Origin: Micromussa lordhowensis | Lineage: Eukaryota > Cnidaria > Anthozoa > Scleractinia > Lobophylliidae | Assembly (NCBI GenBank): GCA_964020085.1 | Contig: OZ026608.1 | Span: 17,976,479 to 18,040,478 of the forward strand | Length of the DNA: 64,000 nt | Direction of reading: 5' to 3' | Part shown: positions 63,201-64,000 of the stretch, piece after piece | How positions within the stretch are numbered: the stretch's first letter is position 1 | How the letters are laid out: every line of letters starts with the position of its first letter | Position numbers and translations under genes: made by a program | Notes under the pieces: model-generated | Seen by the model: only the letters and a program-made list of their open reading frames with translations | The model's database searches: none | What the model was told of the DNA's origin: nothing

Positions 63201-63811
63201 ATGTCACTATTCTATTTTTAGATTATGAAGTCATCATTTTTGATGACGTCAACTCCTTAGGGTATTGTGACGTCACTGTGTCCCTGTGTCCCTGTTGGTG
63301 AACCCCCCTTTTCCTACTACTCACAACATTCATATGTATTTCTACTTCCCCTGGACGGGATGCTAGTCGATCGCAGGTCACTCCCCCGCAATTTTGTTAG
63401 GTTTCCCCAACAAATAGCAGGTACCCATTTATACCCCTGGGTGGAGAGAGGCACTGTGAGAGTTGCCCAAGAACACAACACACTGTCCCCGGCCAGGGCT
63501 CGAACCCGGACCGCTCGCTCCAGAGTCGAGCGCACTAACCATGAGGCCACCGCGCCTCCCACTTGATCTAAAAGCAAGCACCTAATCATGAAGCCACCGT
63601 GCCTCCACAAACTATGTTGCAGAATGGACTCAATAATGAAAAATATTTTATCTTGTTTCAGGCAACTCAACGATTTTTCGCTCAAGAACTTGGCGACCGT
63701 CTGTCCCCCTATGATTGCTTGGACCTAATGAACCTTTGGTTTGTTCTGATTGCCGTCACTGACAGCTGTGCCATCATTGGTTCTTTGATGAAAATGCTGA
63801 TTGATGTCAAT
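45272..63811 (+). CDS. MCOLN: Mucolipin (TRPML) channel gene, copy 2, 5' part
   Basis: Endolysosomal TRPML cation channel; the 3' exons (S4 to tail) lie beyond the window. Coding exons: 45272-45595 (ATG), 49374-49532, 50849-51002, 51450-51537, 52244-52334, 53676-53781, 56336-56451 and 63662-63811. Phases join without a break to 396 codons. Residues 39-40 are the LL of TEPLL, located like the lysosomal dileucine signal of TRPML1 but with Tyr where the acidic residue would be. A basic stretch (RKRLKSHFMTPYQKYKHRGRK, from 45480) matches the phosphoinositide-binding N-terminus. S1 spans exons 1-2, the luminal polycystin-mucolipin domain exons 2-6, S2 exon 7, and the linker with S3 exon 8. Introns carry many repeats and the Polinton-like insertion (56885-63321). 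The exon 3 donor (GTATCC) is the least certain junction. Confidence 0.92.
47412..47585. mobile_element. Fold-back MITE in intron 1 of mucolipin copy 2
   Basis: Left end GTAGCGCGGTCTGTACTCTT and right end AAGAGTACAGACCACGCTAA are inverted copies. Inner segments (ATCATCACAGTGG with CCACTGTGATGA, CCAAAAT with GTTTTG) also pair. The whole 174 bp folds on itself and has no ORF. Confidence 0.8.
49640..49912 (-). mobile_element. tRNA-derived SINE (inverse)
   Basis: Read on the minus strand it starts with a tRNA-like head containing GGGTTCGAGCACC near 49847-49860. The family body follows (GTGTTCTTAGGCAAGATACT and CACAGTGCCTCTC). It lies in intron 2 of mucolipin copy 2. Confidence 0.75.
51655..51875 (+). 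mobile_element. SINE-like repeat, second copy of the 3262-3430 family
   Basis: It shares TTTGAATTGGAATTTGGAG, GAGAACCCGGAGAAAAACCC and CAACAACAAACTCAACCCA with 3262-3430. It then continues into a tRNA-like 3' part (GGAATCAAACC, GGGAGGCGAGCGCC). The overlapping 94-codon ORF is repeat-derived. Confidence 0.7.
52597..52825. mobile_element. MITE-like inverted repeat element in intron 5
   Basis: AGAGCCTGGTTCACACC on the left and the GTGACATAGGCTTAATT end on the right are diverged inverted copies. An inner CATAACGACATTG (left) pairs with CAATGTCGTTATG (right). AAAAAGGACGTTATC is duplicated inside. No ORF. Confidence 0.6.
53863..54042 (+). repeat. Left LTR
   Basis: Starts TGTATCAGATAAACTG; matches the right repeat (55185-55360) over its length with scattered substitutions and small gaps. 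The divergence indicates the insertion is not very recent. Confidence 0.7.
54091..54557 (+). pseudogene. gag-like ORF, frameshifted
   Basis: An ATG at 54091 opens a lysine-rich reading frame (KTFRQWKKKCQRWFQAKE) that stops at 54282. The same kind of sequence resumes in another frame from about 54279 (LLDVIWKSLEERFDIPESV and DSQSINKYFVQLVAKANKAF). The helical, Trp- and Lys-rich pattern with a 'SINKYFVQL' segment resembles retrotransposon gag/capsid domains. No zinc knuckle is visible. The frameshift near 54278 and a later loss of frame show that this copy is decayed. Confidence 0.6.
55185..55360 (+). repeat. Right LTR
   Basis: Starts TGTAACACATTAACTG right after a polypurine tract and ends TTTGCTTGTTA, as the left copy does. 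Confidence 0.7.
55653..56020. mobile_element. Diverged relative of the 3962-4283 MITE
   Basis: It shares GGAGGAATTTGAAAA, GGAGGTTTCACTCTGAAAAC and the end CCCCGGCATAGGGTGGACAG with the MITE in mucolipin copy 1. TA flanks both ends (55651-55652 and 56021-56022). It has no gene of its own. Confidence 0.65.
56560..56812 (-). mobile_element. tRNA-derived SINE (inverse)
   Basis: The body (GATGGGATGCTAGTCCATTA, GGAGAGAGAGGCACTGTGAG, GTGTCTTGCCCAAGAACACG) and a reverse B-box region (ACTCGAACCTGG at 56761) match the family at 1279-1500 and 49640-49912. It lies just left of the Polinton-like insertion. Confidence 0.75.
56815..56884 (-). mobile_element. SINE left fragment at Polinton insertion
   Basis: CGGAGCTTATCCCGGTTTCTG followed by GTAGCATGAAGCGGCTAG is the start of another inverse SINE copy. 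The rest of the same family resumes right after the Polinton-like element at 63322, so the element appears to have landed in this SINE. The last 6 bp (CACAAC, 56879-56884) are the left target duplication. Confidence 0.6.
56879..56884. repeat. Left 6-bp target site duplication
   Basis: CACAAC directly abuts the AGTAGT terminus. The same hexamer follows the right terminus at 63322-63327. Six bp is the length made by Polinton integrases. Confidence 0.85.
56885..57841. repeat. Left terminal inverted repeat of Polinton-like element
   Basis: 957 bp matching the reverse complement of 62422-63321. It starts AGTAGTAGGAAAAGGGGGG and reaches into the last codons (D-E-D-D-stop) of the ATPase gene. It has about 57 bp near 57306-57365 that the right copy lacks. 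It includes the reverse AATAAA at 57708-57713. Apart from the indel the copies are almost identical. Confidence 0.93.
57708..57713 (-). terminator. Polyadenylation signal for the ATPase gene in left TIR
   Basis: Reverse-strand AATAAA (GCAATAAAGTC) about 115 nt after the ATPase stop codon. The inverted copy in the right repeat serves the rightward genes. Confidence 0.55.
57827..59194 (-). CDS. FtsK/HerA-like packaging ATPase with C2H2 finger
   Basis: 455 residues from ATG at 59194. Residues 5-26 form a C2H2 zinc finger (CPVC...HMNSKH). Then a P-loop ATPase: Walker A GMTGSGKT (57-64), Walker B LIVFDD (129-134), and a conserved QNLF...LNSHYLVLFKNPRDK segment (about 164-190). This layout matches the FtsK/HerA-type genome-packaging ATPases of Polintons, adintoviruses and related viruses, which drive DNA into preformed capsids. 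The C-terminal third is Pro/Ser/Thr-rich and ends in basic clusters (RKRKRP; RRSRRLHR) and an acidic tail whose final codons lie in the terminal repeat. It runs opposite to the other element genes, with no neighbour on its strand. The frame is intact and the catalytic motifs are present, so it may be functional. Its capsid partner is not encoded here. Confidence 0.9.
   Translation of the reverse strand: MSWSCPVCQKDFSRKDNLQRHMNSKHSNSNFAPVIPMSQEKCQRFQFEHPFTCMVAGMTGSGKTIWVQSLLRQAYRMINLPPERIVWCYSQWQPAYMEMLVAIPNIEFVKGIPTALEQDDYFSVNKRNLIVFDDQMIEAGKDNRIVNLFTKGSHHRNLSVLYIVQNLFHQGKGNRSISLNSHYLVLFKNPRDKLQVLTLAKQMYPGHTDFFLKQYEEAVRRSYGYLLIDLKTTTRDDCRLRTNVLPGEENFNQVEIEENIPQELLRYLKQQTLMVPPPISEMQRIQNNMDLLYRTNLGEDQKAKQYMQLQNKFLNYKHQLKSLIPEATISTQPQESNQMSTTVLTGGLSTAVPNPDQEPPEIIPATPVQAPTQVTAPQALSTMATSSSISSPSLPPSILTPPPTVESLSPVRKRKRPQSVKFVNYLDYEPKKASRRSRRLHRTSPYKYSQYDEDD
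59270..60650. repeat. (TCC)n array punctuated by an 18-bp motif
   Basis: About 1.35 kb of TCC triplets in runs of very different length, interrupted about 26 times by CAATTCTATTGTTTTCCC or close variants (ATTATTTT, CAACTCTATTG). Punctuation at 59409, 59473, 59513 and 59565 recurs at 59981, 60045, 60085 and 60140, so an internal block was duplicated with a 572-575 bp offset. All three forward frames are open (Ser, Pro or Leu runs) and the reverse strand reads Glu or Arg runs. These are not genes. It separates the two gene arms of the Polinton-like element. Confidence 0.95.
60789..61214 (+). CDS. Adenovirus PX/Mu-like virion core protein candidate
   Basis: 141 residues from ATG at 60789; an earlier ATG at 60784 ends after two codons. 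A Gly-rich N-terminal part (GGNLPAFHGARFQQGYGLGS, 24-43) leads into an amphipathic hydrophobic segment (SIFKGLFRWAMPHLQQGAK, 43-61) and an Ala/Lys-rich helix (ALQTGAQVAQDVLEG). A basic tail (RKATKRK, PPFKKPK) and an acidic end follow. This layout is what I know from PX (late L2 Mu core)-like proteins of adintoviruses and Polintons, which bind or condense packaged DNA. It is the first of a rightward series with small gaps, after the TCC array. The family assignment rests on pattern and context, not on a search. Confidence 0.65.
   Translation: MRKLYTPNHKLYEEYYLNQAKQKGGNLPAFHGARFQQGYGLGSIFKGLFRWAMPHLQQGAKVLGKKALQTGAQVAQDVLEGNNVKTALAKRSKEAIRGLVPQAGSGRKATKRKVQFRGLPPFKKPKTVVLDQDQDDFQLWS
61283..61609 (+). 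CDS. Small Polinton-type protein with hydrophobic C-terminus
   Basis: 108 residues from the ATG at 61283; the frame is open from 61205 but has no earlier ATG. The N-terminal half looks helical (LPFLHLL; RQFLLETATPEQIHALVQIL). A Lys/Val-rich middle (VKRNLKKHIDALVSLVQ) follows, and then a Gly-Gly-Gly hinge and a hydrophobic tail (FIQDLLIPVLTSIAPLML, 91-108). The tail could insert in membranes or bind a capsid. Similar small ORFs accompany Polinton/adintovirus-like elements of marine animals, as I recall; the biochemical role is unknown to me. It starts 68 nt after the PX-like gene. Confidence 0.6.
   Translation: MSRVVKNNLPFLHLLTCCPEHQRQFLLETATPEQIHALVQILFNLCHGNIPVSKEVKRNLKKHIDALVSLVQTSVPYKTKKQTLAQEGGGFIQDLLIPVLTSIAPLML
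61673..62194 (+). CDS. Acidic protein of unknown function
   Basis: 173 residues from the ATG at 61673. A strongly acidic N-terminus (DWDEEEESDYEG; DNEE, within about 7-31) leads into a mixed globular core (ILFWTPRKQLLRNQRIIPVT, then ELVEYVLLPHNDD and LAELGINKRLIQNKRILAELL) and a second acidic stretch (SSDMEDDTETASE). The core with its Trp-Thr-Pro and 'INKRLI' features is likely a folded domain; I do not recognise the function. The last codons overlap an ORF in the -1 frame that encodes zinc ribbons and has no ATG of its own. The two may be one protein made by frameshifting or splicing, or this copy may carry a one-base indel. Confidence 0.6.
   Translation: MKRKADWDEEEESDYEGTNASENDESDNEEPRIKDVLEGLSQLVSRQKASDLLHSMAASKDILFWTPRKQLLRNQRIIPVTNISELVEYVLLPHNDDIVKPRALKTFIDGLAELGINKRLIQNKRILAELLEKEQAYHDKDSEAGDKEMVSESSDMEDDTETASEIRSRFCLK
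62182..62436 (+). CDS. Double zinc-ribbon ORF without its own ATG
   Basis: The frame is open from 62173 to the TGA at 62436, roughly 84 codons, with no ATG. Eight cysteines in four CxxC pairs (CYYC, CPRC, CPIC, CADC) suggest two C4 zinc ribbons, as in small transcription-factor-like or nucleic-acid-binding proteins. It ends SEDEDD, and the final DEDD codons lie inside the right terminal repeat. It overlaps the end of the acidic ORF in the -1 frame, so it is probably the C-terminal part of that protein. The AATAAA at 62551 lies 115 nt downstream. Confidence 0.6.
   Translation: MLKVKGPCYYCNGENVYERAVVKCPRCFWQDGYRICPICAHQIPVDRKHLADGFIWCADCHAVKHIDSKTLKRTHYPPSEDEDD
62422..63321. repeat. Right terminal inverted repeat of Polinton-like element
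   Basis: 900 bp, reverse complement of the left repeat, ending CCCTTTTCCTACTACT. Its inner end covers the last D-E-D-D-stop codons of the zinc-ribbon ORF. AATAAA lies at 62551-62556. The roughly 57-bp segment present in the left copy is missing, near 62890. Confidence 0.93.
62551..62556 (+). terminator. Polyadenylation signal in right TIR
   Basis: AATAAA (GCAATAAAGTC) 115 nt after the zinc-ribbon stop codon. It is the inverted twin of the signal used by the ATPase gene in the left repeat. Confidence 0.55.
63322..63327. repeat. Right 6-bp target site duplication
   Basis: CACAAC directly follows the terminal ACT of the element and equals 56879-56884. Confidence 0.85.
63328..63561 (-). mobile_element. 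SINE right part after Polinton insertion
   Basis: Minus-strand head GGGAGGCGCGGTGGCCTCAT, with an A-box-like GGCCTCATGGTTAG and a B-box GGGTTCGAGCCC (63496-63507), followed by the family body down to GACGGGATGCTAG. The other end of the same kind of SINE lies left of the element at 56815-56884. Confidence 0.7.
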
Positions 63812-64000
63812 GTAACTGAATTTCTTTGATTTTGTGTTGAGATAACGGGGATTGGGATGGAGTGATGAGCAACACTGGTAATCTTAAATTTCACATTTCC
63901 ATTGGGGTAAAGGCAGTTTTATTTTTCTTAAAATCCTTAGTTTTGTTTGAGAAGATTTATGCACATAATATATTCAGCATTTGTGTATTTGGGTTGTGGC
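63812..64000 (+). other. Start of next mucolipin copy 2 intron
   Basis: Begins with the donor AAT|GTAACT after the S3 exon. The window ends in intron; the S4, S5, pore and tail exons should lie further right, by comparison with copy 1. Confidence 0.8.

Larger units (their letters stand above)
56885..63321. mobile_element. Compact Polinton/Maverick (adintovirus-like) element
   Basis: A 6437-bp unit with AGT at the left and ACT at the right terminus, long inverted terminal repeats (56885-57841 and 62422-63321) and a 6-bp target duplication CACAAC at 56879-56884 and 63322-63327. Six-bp duplications, AG-type ends and long inverted repeats are hallmarks of Polintons. It encodes a packaging-type ATPase (leftward) and four small rightward ORFs, among them a PX/Mu-like core protein. 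Family B DNA polymerase, integrase, capsid, penton and protease genes are absent, and typical Polintons are about 15-20 kb, so this is a shortened, presumably non-autonomous form. A 1.35-kb TCC-rich repeat lies between the two gene arms. It is inserted in the exon 7-8 intron of mucolipin copy 2. Confidence 0.88.

Overview
The window is animal nuclear DNA, most likely from an anthozoan cnidarian such as a stony coral or sea anemone. The genes are intron-rich with GT/AG junctions, there is no bacterial gene packing, and tRNA-derived SINEs and fold-back MITEs are scattered through it. The two host gene types (TRPML/mucolipin and p53) are general animal families. The cnidarian call is an inference from overall style and repeat types, not a proven assignment.

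Layout. (1) 1-7242, + strand: the 3' seven exons of a mucolipin (TRPML) cation-channel gene, truncated by the left window edge. Its last intron holds a TTCG/TTTG tetranucleotide satellite. (2) 7243-15215: intergenic, no gene seen. (3) 15216-24012, - strand: a complete p53-family gene whose nine coding exons join in frame to 413 residues. (4) 24013-45271: about 21 kb of intergenic sequence between two divergent genes, with several fold-back repeats and one SINE. (5) 45272-63811 and beyond, + strand: the 5' eight coding exons of a second mucolipin gene, continuing past the right edge. Its introns are full of repeats: SINEs, MITEs, and a short gag-only LTR element at 53863-55360.

(6) The most notable object is a 6.4-kb Polinton/Maverick- or adintovirus-like element (56885-63321) in the intron between exons 7 and 8 of the second mucolipin gene. 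It has 5'-AGT...ACT-3' ends, 0.90-0.96 kb terminal inverted repeats and a 6-bp target duplication (CACAAC). Leftward it encodes a zinc-finger/FtsK-HerA-like DNA-packaging ATPase. Rightward it encodes a PX/Mu-like core protein, a small protein with a hydrophobic tail, an acidic protein and an overlapping zinc-ribbon ORF. It has no visible DNA polymerase B, integrase, protease or capsid gene. Where a central gene block might be expected it has 1.35 kb of (TCC)n repeat punctuated by an 18-bp motif. It therefore looks like a non-autonomous, satellite-like derivative of a virus-like transposon. Both terminal inverted repeats carry the last codons, stop codon and polyadenylation signal of the outermost gene on their side.
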